A stretch of DNA of 64,000 nt from CAWJMD01 sp963845675 (lineage in GTDB: Bacteria; Actinomycetota; Actinomycetes; Actinomycetales; CAWJMD01), in assembly GCA_963845675.1 (NCBI GenBank), contig CAWJSX010000003.1, positions 62,001 to 126,000 on the forward strand. Direction: 5' to 3'. Positions 21,967 through 30,392 of the stretch are shown here, one piece after another. Both the position numbers and the translations under genes were made by a program. Each line of letters opens with the position of its first letter. Position 1 is the first letter of the stretch. Below the pieces are notes generated by a model. That model made no database searches. It saw only the letters and a list, made by a program, of their open reading frames with translations, and was not told where the DNA came from.

Positions 21967-22532
21967 CGCGCCCGCCCGAGGAGGTGCTGGCCCGGGCCCG
22001 GGCCTTCGTCCGCGACGAGGCCGGCTTCGCGCAGGTCGTCACCCTCGACCGCCACGGCTACCCGGTCGGGCGCAGCGCCACGGCGTTCCTCGCCGAGGAC
22101 TGGTCGGTCGCCCTGGTGCACCGTCGGTCGCACGCGAGGCTGGCGCAGGTGCGCCGCGATCCGCGGATGCTCGTCACCTGGGTGGGGACGCCCGCCCCCG
22201 GCGCGAGCAACGAGAGCCCGCACGTGTTCGACGTCGACCGGCTGCCCGCCCGGGTCGTGCTCGTGCGAGGGACCGCGGTGCTGGCCGACGACGCCTGGAC
22301 CGAGGACACCTACCGCCGCGAGCTGGAGGCACAGCGCGCTGCCGGCCACACCCGCGCTCCCGTCCGCGACCCGGAGCGCGTGAGAGCCGAGCTGGTCGGG
22401 CTGCGGGTCGCGCCCTACCGGGTGCGGCTCGAGGGCTTCGGCGAGGGCGCCCAGTCCTTCGACTGGGTGGCCGGACCCCCGGTCACCTCAGATCCAGGGC
22501 ACGACAACCACTCCCACGGAGGACAGCGATGA
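21963..22532 (+). CDS. Pyridoxamine-5'-phosphate-oxidase-like split-barrel protein
   Basis: The GTG at 21963 overlaps the DUF3891 stop and gives 189 residues. The N-terminal half has the split-barrel flavin/F420-binding pattern: AQVVTLDRHGYPVGRSATAF, HRRSHARLAQVRRDPRMLVTWVG, and VLVRGTAVLADDAW. Such proteins bind FMN or F420 and act as reductases or oxidases. With the luciferase-like gene two genes downstream, a flavin- or F420-supplying partner is plausible but not shown. The C terminus is histidine-rich. Confidence 0.7.
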   Translation: MTRPPEEVLARARAFVRDEAGFAQVVTLDRHGYPVGRSATAFLAEDWSVALVHRRSHARLAQVRRDPRMLVTWVGTPAPGASNESPHVFDVDRLPARVVLVRGTAVLADDAWTEDTYRRELEAQRAAGHTRAPVRDPERVRAELVGLRVAPYRVRLEGFGEGAQSFDWVAGPPVTSDPGHDNHSHGGQR

Positions 22533-22882
22533 GCGTGAAGACCATCCTCGGCTACGAGATCGTCCCGGGTGTCAGCCCGCAGGAGTACGAGCGCTGGCTG
22601 TTCGACGTCCACGCGCCCGACCTGCTCGCGAACCCGCACCTGGACCGGATCGTCTTCAACAAGGTGCTGCGCCCGGTCCGGCAGGCGTCCGGCGGCGCGG
22701 CCGACGTGCCCGAGGGCCTCAGCTTCTACCGGATCGCCGAGATGCACTACGCCGACGAGGCCGCCTACCAGCGGTACCTGGACTGGTTCGAGCAGCACCC
22801 GATCCCGGCCGACCGCGGCCCCGGCGGACGGACCGACTTCAAGTTCTACCTCGTCACCGAGAGCACCGAGGTGACCCGCTGA
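22529..22882 (+). CDS. EthD-like dimeric alpha/beta-barrel protein
   Basis: The ATG at 22529 overlaps the preceding stop (ATGA) and gives 117 residues. YERWLFDVHAPDLLANPHLDRI followed by LSFYRIAEMHYADEAAYQRYL has the spacing of EthD/ABM ferredoxin-like proteins: W..vH.pl...p.l.r, then a strand containing an aromatic-rich substrate pocket. These small proteins bind or isomerise hydrophobic or phenolic intermediates and are often encoded beside oxygenases. No catalytic residue can be assigned. Confidence 0.7.
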   Translation: MSVKTILGYEIVPGVSPQEYERWLFDVHAPDLLANPHLDRIVFNKVLRPVRQASGGAADVPEGLSFYRIAEMHYADEAAYQRYLDWFEQHPIPADRGPGGRTDFKFYLVTESTEVTR

Positions 22883-23523
22883 CGGCCGACTTGGCCGCCG
22901 CGGCGGCGAGCCTGAGCGAGCTGGCCGCCACCGTCCCGCCCCCCCGCCTGGCAGACCTGGCCCGCGGCCTCGGTCGCGCCGACGGCCGCTACGCGTTGCT
23001 GGGCAGCGGGTTCCGTGCCGACGCGTATCCCGCCCTCTGGTGGAACGGGATGCTGCTGCACCGGGCGCGGCTGCCGATGGAGGTGTCCCTGCTCCTGCTC
23101 GCCCACGTGTCCGCCGAAGTCCCGGGACAGCCCGACCTCCCGGTCGCGGACGACGCGCACCTGGTGGGGGCGGTCGCTGCCGGCACCCGGGTCCTCGGAC
23201 GGCTGTCCGAGCCCCCCGTCGGCGCCGTCGCCCGCGCAGGGAACGAGGTGCTCGCCGCGGCCGCCACCGCTGCGACGGCCGCAGGCACTGACCTCGCCGC
23301 GGACCTCGACGTCGTGCTCGACCTCGCCGGCACCCTCGCGGTGGTGGGCCCGCCCGCGCCCGTCACGGCAGGCGCGGACGCGAGGGCGGGCCACGTGCTC
23401 GCGGTGGGGTGGTTGTCCGTGCGGCTGCTGACCGCCGGGTTGGTCGCGCACCGCGGCGCTGCCCTCGCCACGACGGCGACCGTGACGGGGAGCGAACCGT
23501 CCTGGCCACGGACGTGGTCGTGA
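22879..23523 (+). CDS. Small MmgE/PrpD-like helical protein (single domain)
   Basis: The frame is open from the CTG at 22879, which overlaps the previous stop as CTGA. A GAGGTG ribosome-binding site is six bases upstream of it. The TTG at 22891 is the alternative but has no such site. The product has about 214 residues and is mostly alanine-rich helix. LWWNGMLLHRARLPME, LVGAVAAGTRVLGRL and VLDLAGTLAVVGPP echo the order of motifs in the MmgE/PrpD N-terminal domain (NG...H, AGYE.g.R.g, G.aG). There is no second domain. I think it is a shortened relative, possibly a partner of another MmgE copy. The recognition is weak and a database search could overturn it. Confidence 0.5.
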   Translation: MTADLAAAAASLSELAATVPPPRLADLARGLGRADGRYALLGSGFRADAYPALWWNGMLLHRARLPMEVSLLLLAHVSAEVPGQPDLPVADDAHLVGAVAAGTRVLGRLSEPPVGAVARAGNEVLAAAATAATAAGTDLAADLDVVLDLAGTLAVVGPPAPVTAGADARAGHVLAVGWLSVRLLTAGLVAHRGAALATTATVTGSEPSWPRTWS

Positions 23524-24488
23524 CAGGACCGACGCTGCTGGTGAACGTGGCGCGACCGGCCTCGGAGGGGGATCCGCTCGACATGGTGCGTGACGTCCTG
23601 GCCGCCGGCGCCGACGGCGTCGGGTTCGCCGACAGCCCCCGCCTGTTCGAGGACCCGTGGCTCGAGGCCGGCCGTGCGCTGGCGTCCACGACGGCAGGGC
23701 TCGCAGGCCCGTGCACGGTCTCCCTCGGGCTGCGGCACCCGGCATCGGTGGCGGCCGCGGTCCGCACCCTGGAGCGGCACCATGCCGGGCGCGCCTTCGC
23801 CGTCGTAGGACGGGGCGAGAGCTCGGTGCGCAACGAGGGCGTCGCGGTCCCGAGCACGGTGGAGCACCGTGCCGGCCTCGAGCTGCTCGCGGAGCAGCTG
23901 AGGGTCGACGGGGAGCGCGTGGCGCCCGGGCGGGTGCTCGGCGCCGCGTCCGGTCCGCGGTCGGTCGCCGCGACCGCGGCCACGCTCGGTGGGGTGCTGC
24001 TCGACGTCGGGGTGGAGCCCGATGTCGTGCGGCGTGCAGCCGTGACGGCCCGCGACGCCTCGCCCGGCTGCGGTGTCTGGGTGTTCCTGCGTGCCGTGGT
24101 GACCAGGACGCAGGCCGAGTCGGCCCGCGCGGCAGCGCCTCTCGTGGGGTCGTGCGCTGCGCGGATGGTGTCCGCTCCGTCCTGGTACGGGCTCGACGAG
24201 GTGTCGCTGGAGGCGGCCCGTCGGGTCGCGGCGGGCCACGACTACGCACGCCACGGCACCGCCGAGGCGCGGGCCGGAGGCGTCGAGGACGACGAGGAGC
24301 AGGCCGTGGTCCGGCGCCGCTTCGTCCTCGCCGGTGACGCCACGGCCGTGGCGCTCGGCGCACGGGCCCTGGCCGCCACCGGGATCGACGGCGTGGTCGT
24401 CGCCGGCGGGCTGACCGGGGTGATGGAGAGGCTGGATGAGCTCGTACCTGCTCTGCGACAAGGTTTCTCACAAGGAGAGGGACGATGA
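23520..24488 (+). CDS. Luciferase-like (LLM) flavin/F420-dependent oxidoreductase
   Basis: The GTG at 23520 overlaps the previous stop and gives 322 residues. The TIM-barrel LLM family signs are VLAAGADGVGFADSPRLFEDPW, TAGLAGPCTVSLGLRHPASVAAAV, AFAVVGRGESSVRNEG (the GRG(D/E)S phosphate loop) and LGGVLLDVGVEPDVVRRA. In actinobacteria many such proteins use F420 rather than FMN and reduce or oxidise enzyme intermediates or ring carbons. The partner PNPOx-like gene two positions upstream supports a flavin or deazaflavin reaction. The substrate is unknown. Confidence 0.82.
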   Translation: MTGPTLLVNVARPASEGDPLDMVRDVLAAGADGVGFADSPRLFEDPWLEAGRALASTTAGLAGPCTVSLGLRHPASVAAAVRTLERHHAGRAFAVVGRGESSVRNEGVAVPSTVEHRAGLELLAEQLRVDGERVAPGRVLGAASGPRSVAATAATLGGVLLDVGVEPDVVRRAAVTARDASPGCGVWVFLRAVVTRTQAESARAAAPLVGSCAARMVSAPSWYGLDEVSLEAARRVAAGHDYARHGTAEARAGGVEDDEEQAVVRRRFVLAGDATAVALGARALAATGIDGVVVAGGLTGVMERLDELVPALRQGFSQGEGR

Positions 24489-25879
24489 GGGTGCAGAACG
24501 ACCAGCCCGCTCCCGGCCCCGTGGGCGAGACGTTCGGCGGCTTCGCCGGGTCGGCCCGTCTGGATGACGCGCCCGACGAGGTGCTGTCGTTCGTCCGGCT
24601 GCTGCTGGTCGACACGTTGGGTGCGCTCCTCGGTGGGCTGCGCTACGCCCCCGTCCGACGTCTCGGGCGTTCGCTCGCGATGGCGTCAGACAGCCCGGCA
24701 CCGTTCGGTTTCCTGCTCACGTTGGGCACGGCGGCCACCTGGCTCGACGCCGACTCCGGCGGGTCCTTCCACCCGCAGGGTGACAGGGTGCCGCCGGTCC
24801 CCACGGCCCACCCGTGCCCGCACGTGCTGCCGGTGCTGCTCCGGGCGGCGGTCGCGGACGGGGTCGAGGACCGTCGGCTGCTCGAGGTGTTCCTCGTGGC
24901 CGACGAGATCGGGATGCGCGCCGGGACGGCCACGTCGCTGCGCCCGGGGCTCCACCCCCACGGCGTGCACGGGCCCGGTGCGGCGGCGGTCGCCGCGGGG
25001 ATGCTGCGCGGCGCGCCGCCGACCCAGCTCGGTGCCGCGTGGCTGCTGGGGTCGTCGCTCCCGTTGGCGGCCACCCTCGAGGTACCGGTGCGGGGCGGCA
25101 CCGTCCGGAACGCCTGGACGGGTCTGGGCTCCTGGTACGGGGCGGCCGCGGACGTGCGCGCAGCCGCTGGGGAGAGCGGCGACGAAGATCTCTGGTCGGC
25201 CCTCTTCGACGGCGCGGTCAGCACCGACCTCGCACGGGATGACCTGCTCGGCGACCTCGGCTCCCGGTGGCAGCTCGCCAGCAGCTACGTCAAGCCGTAC
25301 GCCTGCGCCCGCTGGGTGCACCCGACCCTGGACGCGGTGGCCCAGGCGCTGCGTGCGGGAGAGGTCGGCCCGAGGTCGGCGCGGCTGGTCGAACGGATCG
25401 AGGTGGACACCTTCGCGTTCGCCGCCTCGCTCGACGAGGTGGCTCCGGCCTCCGACCTCCACGCCCGGTTCTCGGTCCCGGCCTGCGTCGCCGCGCTCCT
25501 GCTCGACGGCGACCTGCACGCCGGGTCCTTCCTGGACGGCGCCCTGCACCGTCCCGAGCTGGCCGACCTGGCCGGCCGGGTCGAGCTGCGGGAGGACCCG
25601 CACGCGACCGCTGCGCTGCCTCGGCAGCGACCCGCGCGGGTGCGACTCCACCTGCGCGACGGGCGGGTGCTCGACGGGGAGGTGCCGAACGCCAGGGGCA
25701 ACCCCGACACACCCCTGTGCGTCGACGAGGTCCTCACCAAGCTCCGACGCAACGTCGGCGACCTCGTGCCGTCGGCGGCTGTCGACGACCTCGTGGCCTC
25801 CGTGCTCGGCGGGGAGGGGGGCGGCACCTCGCTCGCAGCGGTCACCCGCGCGGCCCTCAGGTCCGTGCTCGGAGGGTGA
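24485..25879 (+). CDS. MmgE/PrpD family protein, copy 4
   Basis: The ATG at 24485 overlaps the LLM stop and gives 464 residues. The landmarks are DEVLSFVRLLLVDTLGALLGG, a strongly altered acidic loop (DADSGGSFHPQGDRVPPVPTAHP), HPHGVHGPGAAAVAAGMLRG, RNAWTGLGSWYGAAADV, and YVKPYACARWVHPTLDAVAQAL, then ARFSVPACVAALLL and PNARGNPDTPLCVDEV. It ends the rightward operon and converges with the DUF6459 gene 33 bases away. The loop again differs from the other three copies. Confidence 0.87.
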   Translation: MRVQNDQPAPGPVGETFGGFAGSARLDDAPDEVLSFVRLLLVDTLGALLGGLRYAPVRRLGRSLAMASDSPAPFGFLLTLGTAATWLDADSGGSFHPQGDRVPPVPTAHPCPHVLPVLLRAAVADGVEDRRLLEVFLVADEIGMRAGTATSLRPGLHPHGVHGPGAAAVAAGMLRGAPPTQLGAAWLLGSSLPLAATLEVPVRGGTVRNAWTGLGSWYGAAADVRAAAGESGDEDLWSALFDGAVSTDLARDDLLGDLGSRWQLASSYVKPYACARWVHPTLDAVAQALRAGEVGPRSARLVERIEVDTFAFAASLDEVAPASDLHARFSVPACVAALLLDGDLHAGSFLDGALHRPELADLAGRVELREDPHATAALPRQRPARVRLHLRDGRVLDGEVPNARGNPDTPLCVDEVLTKLRRNVGDLVPSAAVDDLVASVLGGEGGGTSLAAVTRAALRSVLGG

Positions 25880-25912
25880 CCCGGTCGGCGGCGTCGCCAC
25901 GGTCAGCAGGCG

Positions 25913-26473
25913 TCAGCCGACCTCGAGGGCCGTCGCCCTCCAGCGCCCGTCCAGCCCCTCGAGCCGCACCGCGACCGCGCGAGCCCGGCCCGCGGCGATC
26001 ACGACGGCGCTGGCCTCGGCCACTCCGTCCGCAGGCAGGCACACGCGCACCCCGCGCACCACGGCGGCGCGGGTGGGCACGACGCGCCCGGTCGGCCGGG
26101 TGCGGGCCGCGAGAGCCGTCCGCCGGACGAGGGCGGCGTGCACCTCGTGCGTCGTCCAGCGGGCCAGCTGGCTGACCGGGCGCACCCCGCCCAGGACCTC
26201 GACGACGGCGCGGACCAGTGCGGCGCACGTCGCAGCCGGGTCGGGCAGGTCGATCGACGGCGTCGGCTGCCGGCCGAAGTCCGCGTCGTGGGCGTGGACC
26301 GCCTCGTACCCCCCGAAGCTCAGCGCCAGCGTTCCCTGGGCCGCCGGCACCGCGCGCAGGTGCCGGCGTGCGACCGGCGGTTCGGTGAGGGGCACGGGAA
26401 GGCTGCGGAGCCGGCGTCCCGGCGGCCGACCGGGATCGGCATCGGGCAGCGTGGGCAGGGCCTGCGTCGACAT
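25913..26473 (-). CDS. DUF6459 (Rv family actinobacterial) protein
   Basis: The protein has 186 residues. A proline/arginine-rich N terminus is followed by the conserved C-terminal half: VRAVVEVLGGVRPVSQLARW, RGVRVCLPADGVAEASAVV, and GRARAVAVRLEGLDGRWRATALEVG. That arrangement is the DUF6459 family, universal in actinobacteria and of unknown role. From memory it normally lies close to secA. Here the 21-kb island stands between the two. It is probably co-transcribed after the LysM gene upstream. Confidence 0.8.
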   Translation of the reverse strand: MSTQALPTLPDADPGRPPGRRLRSLPVPLTEPPVARRHLRAVPAAQGTLALSFGGYEAVHAHDADFGRQPTPSIDLPDPAATCAALVRAVVEVLGGVRPVSQLARWTTHEVHAALVRRTALAARTRPTGRVVPTRAAVVRGVRVCLPADGVAEASAVVIAAGRARAVAVRLEGLDGRWRATALEVG

Positions 26474-26546
26474 GGCGGTCCTCTCTGGGGCTCACGGCCG
26501 GGGCGGGTCAGGCGGGTCGGGTGCGTCGGGTGGGTCGACGCGACCG

Positions 26547-27262
26547 TCAGGGAGGTGGGGACAGTCGCTGACCGGGCAGCAGCAGGTCGGGGTCCGACCC
26601 GATCACCGCGTCGTTCGCGCCGTACCAGCGCGGCCACTCGGCCGCGATCTCGGCATCGGTCGCGTCGGGTCCGAGGCGCCGCGCGGCCAGGGCCCAGAGG
26701 GTGTCCCCGCGTCGCACGACGACCTCGTCGTCCGTGACGAGCTCCGCCCGGGGCGAACCCAGCAGGCTCGGCTCGGCGGGGGGCGTGGTCCGCGGGGCGA
26801 CCGGTGGGGCGGATGGCCGCCAGCCGGGGTCGACCGCGTCTCACCGGACACCGCCCCCGGAGGCGCGGGGGCCGCGGCCGTCGTGGTCGACGCAGGCGGC
26901 GGGCCCGCCGCCGCCGGGACGGCACCCATGCCGAGCGCCGCCGCGACGACCAGGTAGAGCACGCCGGGGACCAACCGGGCCCGGGTGCGCCGGTCCGATC
27001 CGGCCCCCGGGTGTGCGCCCGCCCTCGTGGTCAGCAGGGTGCCCAGTGCCACCAGCGACCCGACAGCCAGCCACGCCGCCACGAGCGCGCCGCCGGCGGA
27101 CACGACCGCCACCACGAGGTCGTCGACGGCCGGTGGCGGAGCGGCGTCGGTCTCGGCCGGCCAGGTGGACCACGCCACAGCGGCCAGCAGTCCGGCGACC
27201 CCGACGAGGGCCATGACGGCGGCGAGCACGGCAGCGACTCGTGCGACCAGCGGACCTCTCAT
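26547..27262 (-). CDS. Membrane-anchored LysM-domain protein, one frameshift
   Basis: The start is taken at the ATG at 27262 (MRGPLVARVAAVLAAVMALVG); an ATG at 27289 is in frame too. Three hydrophobic segments (residues 7-35, about 52-80 and about 95-120) are followed by a proline-rich linker. The homology then shifts frame near 26820 into a C-terminal LysM domain, DEVVVRRGDTLWALAARRLG...YGANDAVIGSDPDLL, ending LLPGQRLSPPP with TGA at 26547. LysM binds N-acetylglucosamine polymers, so the protein would tether the membrane to peptidoglycan. It is just upstream of DUF6459 on the same strand. Confidence 0.7.
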
Positions 27263-27397
27263 GACGGCGAAGATAGCAGTTGCTTCCATTTACCGTCGTT
27301 TGATGTCGTTCACTGTGGACAGTGTGCTGACGACGCGTCTCGCGCCCCGTGTCACGACCTGGGCGGCTCGGCGTCCGCGTGTCGTACGGTGACGCCC

Positions 27398-27946
27398 ATG
27401 CGCTGGCAGTCGCTCTTCGACGACCTCGAGGCGCAGCTGGGGCGCCAGGAGCGGGGCGATCTGGAGGCCGAGGTCGCGGAGCGGAGCAGGGCCGAGCAGG
27501 CCACGGTCACCCTGGCCGAGCGGCTGCTGGCGCACGACGGAGCGCCGCTGAGGATCGGGGTCGCCGGCGGCGGCACCGTGTGCGGTCGGGTGGTCGAGGC
27601 CGCACCGCAGTGGCTCGTCGTGGTCGACGGGCGCGACGAGGTGTTAGTCCCCACGCACGCCGTCGTCTCCGTGGCGGGCCTCGGACGCGCCAGCGCGCTG
27701 CCTCCCGGCCAGGTGATGCGCAGGCTGGGTCTCGGTCACGCGCTGCGCGCTCTCGCCCGCGACCGGGTGGTCGTGACGGTCACGACGACCGCCGGCGTGT
27801 TCACCGGCACGGTCGACCGTGTCGCGGCCGACCACCTGGACCTGGCCGAGCACCCGCTCGACGAGGCCCGTCGCGCTCCGGTGGTCCGGTCCGTGGTGGC
27901 GCTCGGCTTCGCCGGGCTGCTCACGGTCCGCGCGCGGCGGTGGTGA
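27398..27946 (+). CDS. Conserved actinobacterial protein of unknown function (MRWQSLFDDLEAQ family)
   Basis: The ATG at 27398 gives 182 residues; a GTG nine bases upstream is also possible. The opening MRWQSLFDDLEAQLGRQER is followed by an acidic-helix stretch (EVAERSRAEQATVTLAERLL). Then come two Sm-like beta segments, GAPLRIGVAGGGTVCGRVVEA and DRVVVTVTTTAGVFTGTVDRV. I recall this protein beside bldC in many actinobacteria but know no function for it. The repeated short beta-barrel-like modules suggest a binding protein rather than an enzyme. It converges with bldC. Confidence 0.7.
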   Translation: MRWQSLFDDLEAQLGRQERGDLEAEVAERSRAEQATVTLAERLLAHDGAPLRIGVAGGGTVCGRVVEAAPQWLVVVDGRDEVLVPTHAVVSVAGLGRASALPPGQVMRRLGLGHALRALARDRVVVTVTTTAGVFTGTVDRVAADHLDLAEHPLDEARRAPVVRSVVALGFAGLLTVRARRW

Positions 27947-27951
27947 GGAGG

Positions 27952-28185
27952 TCAGGCCTCCGCGTCGGTCTCGCCGTCCAGCTTGCCGGCGGCGACGTGC
28001 GCCCGCGTCTCGGCGTACTTCTGCTGGATGTACTCCTCCAGCGCGGTGGTCTCGATGCGCCACTGCCCGCGGCCGCCGACCTTGATGGCCGGCAGCTCGC
28101 CGGACCTGACGAGGGCGTACGCCTGGGCTGACGACACGTTGAGGATCTCTGCCACGTCGGTGAGGGGGAGGAACCTGTGAGCCAT
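27952..28185 (-). CDS. bldC: BldC-family MerR-like DNA-binding developmental regulator
   Basis: The ATG at 28185 has a GGAGGG ribosome-binding site and starts MAHRFLPLTDVAEILNVSSA, the BldC signature. It gives 77 residues. An upstream in-frame extension to 28281 is not conserved in character and is left out. The single domain is a winged helix-turn-helix (DVAEILNVSSAQAYALVRSG, then GRGQWRIETTALEEYIQQKY). BldC binds direct repeats cooperatively and controls the vegetative-to-developmental switch in Streptomyces; in non-sporulating actinobacteria its role is less clear. The tail ETRAHVAAGKLDGETDAEA is slightly longer than the 68-residue Streptomyces protein. Confidence 0.88.
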   Translation of the reverse strand: MAHRFLPLTDVAEILNVSSAQAYALVRSGELPAIKVGGRGQWRIETTALEEYIQQKYAETRAHVAAGKLDGETDAEA

Positions 28186-28403
28186 GGAGCCCTCCAGCAG
28201 TCGAGCCGGGCCGCCCGTCGCCCGAACGGGTATTCGACAGTTTGACACAGGGCGCGGCTCGTTACCCACCACGACGGCCATCTGTGGGAGCCTCTGGCCG
28301 ATGACGGCAGCTGGCGGCGCATCTGGGGATGTTCGGTGCCTGTATCGGCTGCTTACGGCAGAATACGGTGTTCGTGCGGGTCTGAGGGGGGCGTGGGGAC
28401 GCG

Positions 28404-29060
28404 ATGAGCGCGACGAGGGACGTGCCGGCGACGCCTGCGTCGCGGCTGCGACCGCCCTCGTGGCGGGACCCGCGCCTCCTGGTCGGAGTTCTCCTCGTGG
28501 TCCTCTCGGTGGTCGTCGGTGCCCGGCTCGTCTCGGTCGCCGACCGGACCGAGCCGTTCTACGTGGCCGCGCACCCGCTCACGCCCGGGGACATGGTCGG
28601 TCCCGACGACGTCACGGTCGTCCGGTTGACGATGCAGGAGGCCGACCTCACCTACCTGTCCGCTGCCACGGCCCTTCCCGAGGGGCTGGTGGTGGTGCGA
28701 ACCGTCGGGGAGGGTGAGCTCGTCCCCCGAGGCGGCGTCGGGGCCGCCGCGGACCTGGGCGTCCAGCCGGTCGGCGTCCCCGTCGAGGGCGCGCTTCCCG
28801 CAGGCCTGGTGAAGGGCGCCGTCGTGGACGTGTGGGTCGCCGCACCCGACCCCGACCGCGCGGGTGCCTTCCTGCCGCCCGAACGCCTGGTGGAGGGTGC
28901 GGAGGTGGCCGAGGTGGCTGAGTCCGGGACGGCCCTCGGGGCCGGCGGCGGCAGCACCGTCCAGGTCCTCGTCGGGCCCGGGGCCCTGCGGGAGGTGCTG
29001 GGAGCCCTCGCGAACGACGCGGCCGTCTCGCTGGTGCTCGCGCCGGGTCGAGGCGGCTGA
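28404..29060 (+). CDS. SAF-domain protein (CpaB/RcpC-like membrane protein)
   Basis: The ATG at 28404 gives 218 residues. One transmembrane helix (LLVGVLLVVLSVVVGARLVSV, residues 25-45) is followed by an SAF domain: VAAHPLTPGDMVGPDDVTVVR, and ALPEGLVVVRTVGEGELVPRG. SAF domains occur in Flp-pilus assembly protein CpaB and in flagellar FlgA. No pilin or secretion ATPase gene is visible here. The CpaE-like gene five bases downstream is the usual partner in actinobacteria, so the pair probably acts together at the membrane. The 218-base stretch before it likely holds its promoter. Confidence 0.8.
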   Translation: MSATRDVPATPASRLRPPSWRDPRLLVGVLLVVLSVVVGARLVSVADRTEPFYVAAHPLTPGDMVGPDDVTVVRLTMQEADLTYLSAATALPEGLVVVRTVGEGELVPRGGVGAAADLGVQPVGVPVEGALPAGLVKGAVVDVWVAAPDPDRAGAFLPPERLVEGAEVAEVAESGTALGAGGGSTVQVLVGPGALREVLGALANDAAVSLVLAPGRGG

Positions 29061-29064
29061 CGCG

Positions 29065-30388
29065 GTGCAGACGTGTCCGGTCCTCATCGCCGTGACCGGC
29101 GCGTGGGAGGCGCCGCTGGTCTCGTCCGTCGAGTCGGCCAGGGGCACCGTCACGGTCGTCCGCCGCTGCGCCGACCTCGCCGACCTCCTCGCCGGCGCAG
29201 CCGGTGGTCGGGCACGGGCAGCCCTCGTCTCCGCCGACCTGCGCGGCCTGGACCGCGAGGCCGTCACCCGCCTGCGCCAGAGCGGCCTCGCCGTCGTAGG
29301 CGTCGCGACGCCCGGGCTCAGCGAGCACGTCGAGCACCTGCTGGCCCTGGGGGTGGCGGACGTGCTGGCGGCAGACGCGGATCCGTCGGAGGTCGAACGT
29401 GTCGTCACGTCCGCCCTCTCCGAGGAACCGGGTCGCTCGCTCGCGTCCCCCGCCGACCCCGCGCAGGCCGTTGACACCGCGCGGTGGGCACCGTCGGAGG
29501 GCGGCGCCCTCGCCGGCGAGAAGCCGAGGTCGGCCACGCCGCTGGGGCGGGTCGTCGCGGTGTGGGGTCCCGTCGGCTCCCCGGGCCGCAGCACGGTCGC
29601 CGTCACCCTGGCCGCCGAGATCGCCGCCCTGGGCGAGCCCGGCGCTCCTCGTGGACGCCGACACGTACGGCGCGAGCATCGGGCAGGCCCTCGGCGTGCT
29701 GGACGAGGCCCCCGGTCTGGCGGCGGCCTGCCGGGCGGCGTCGACCGGTTCGCTCGACCGCGCGATGCTCGCCCGTCTCGCACCGTCCGTCTCGCCCGGC
29801 CTGCGCGTGCTGACCGGCATCACCCGGGCCGACCGGTGGCCCGAGCTGTCGGTGTCTGCGCTGGAGCTGGTGTGGGAGGTGAGTCGGTCCGTGGCCCCCT
29901 GGACCGTCGTCGACACCGGGTTCTGCCTGGAGCGGGACGAGGAGCTCAGCTACGACACGCGCGCCCCACGTCGCAACGGGGCGACGCTGTCCGCGCTGGA
30001 GTCGGCGGACGTCGTCGTCGCGGTGGGCTCGGCCGACCCGGTCGGTCTGCAGCGGTTGGTGCGAGGTCTGGGTGACCTCGCCGAGGTGCTGGGTCCCCTC
30101 GCGCCACGGGTGGTCGTCACGCGGTCCCGCGCCACGGCGGTCGGCACGTCTCCCGACCGGCGTGTCCGCGAGGCGCTGCAGCGGTACGCGGGGGTGTCGG
30201 ACGTGACCGTCGTGCCCGACGACCGCGCCGCCCTCGACGCGGCGATGCTGGCGGGCAGGTCGCTGACCGAGGCGCAGCCGTACTCACCGGCCCGCGCAGC
30301 GCTCGCCGAGCTGGCGCTCGACCTCGCGGGGCGGGCGGGTGACCGTCCCAGGCGCCGGCGACGGTCGGCGCGCACCGCGGCACAATGA
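29065..30388 (+). CDS. CpaE/MinD-like P-loop ATPase, one frameshift
   Basis: The GTG at 29065 follows the SAF gene by four bases. The first part has a receiver-like domain (PVLIAVTGAWEAPLV ... GVADVLAADADPSEVERVV). It is followed by a deviant Walker A, VWGPVGSPGRSTVAVTLA, in which Arg stands for the usual Lys. At the CCC at 29638-29640 an extra C moves the homology to the next frame, LLVDADTYGASIGQALGVLD ... ESADVVVAVGSADPVGL. With it corrected the product is about 440 residues. The GRST/GRTT variant is, as I recall, usual in this actinobacterial family. These proteins are thought to position or regulate membrane machines such as Flp pili; no such machine is seen here. Confidence 0.75.
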
Positions 30389-30392
30389 CCGC

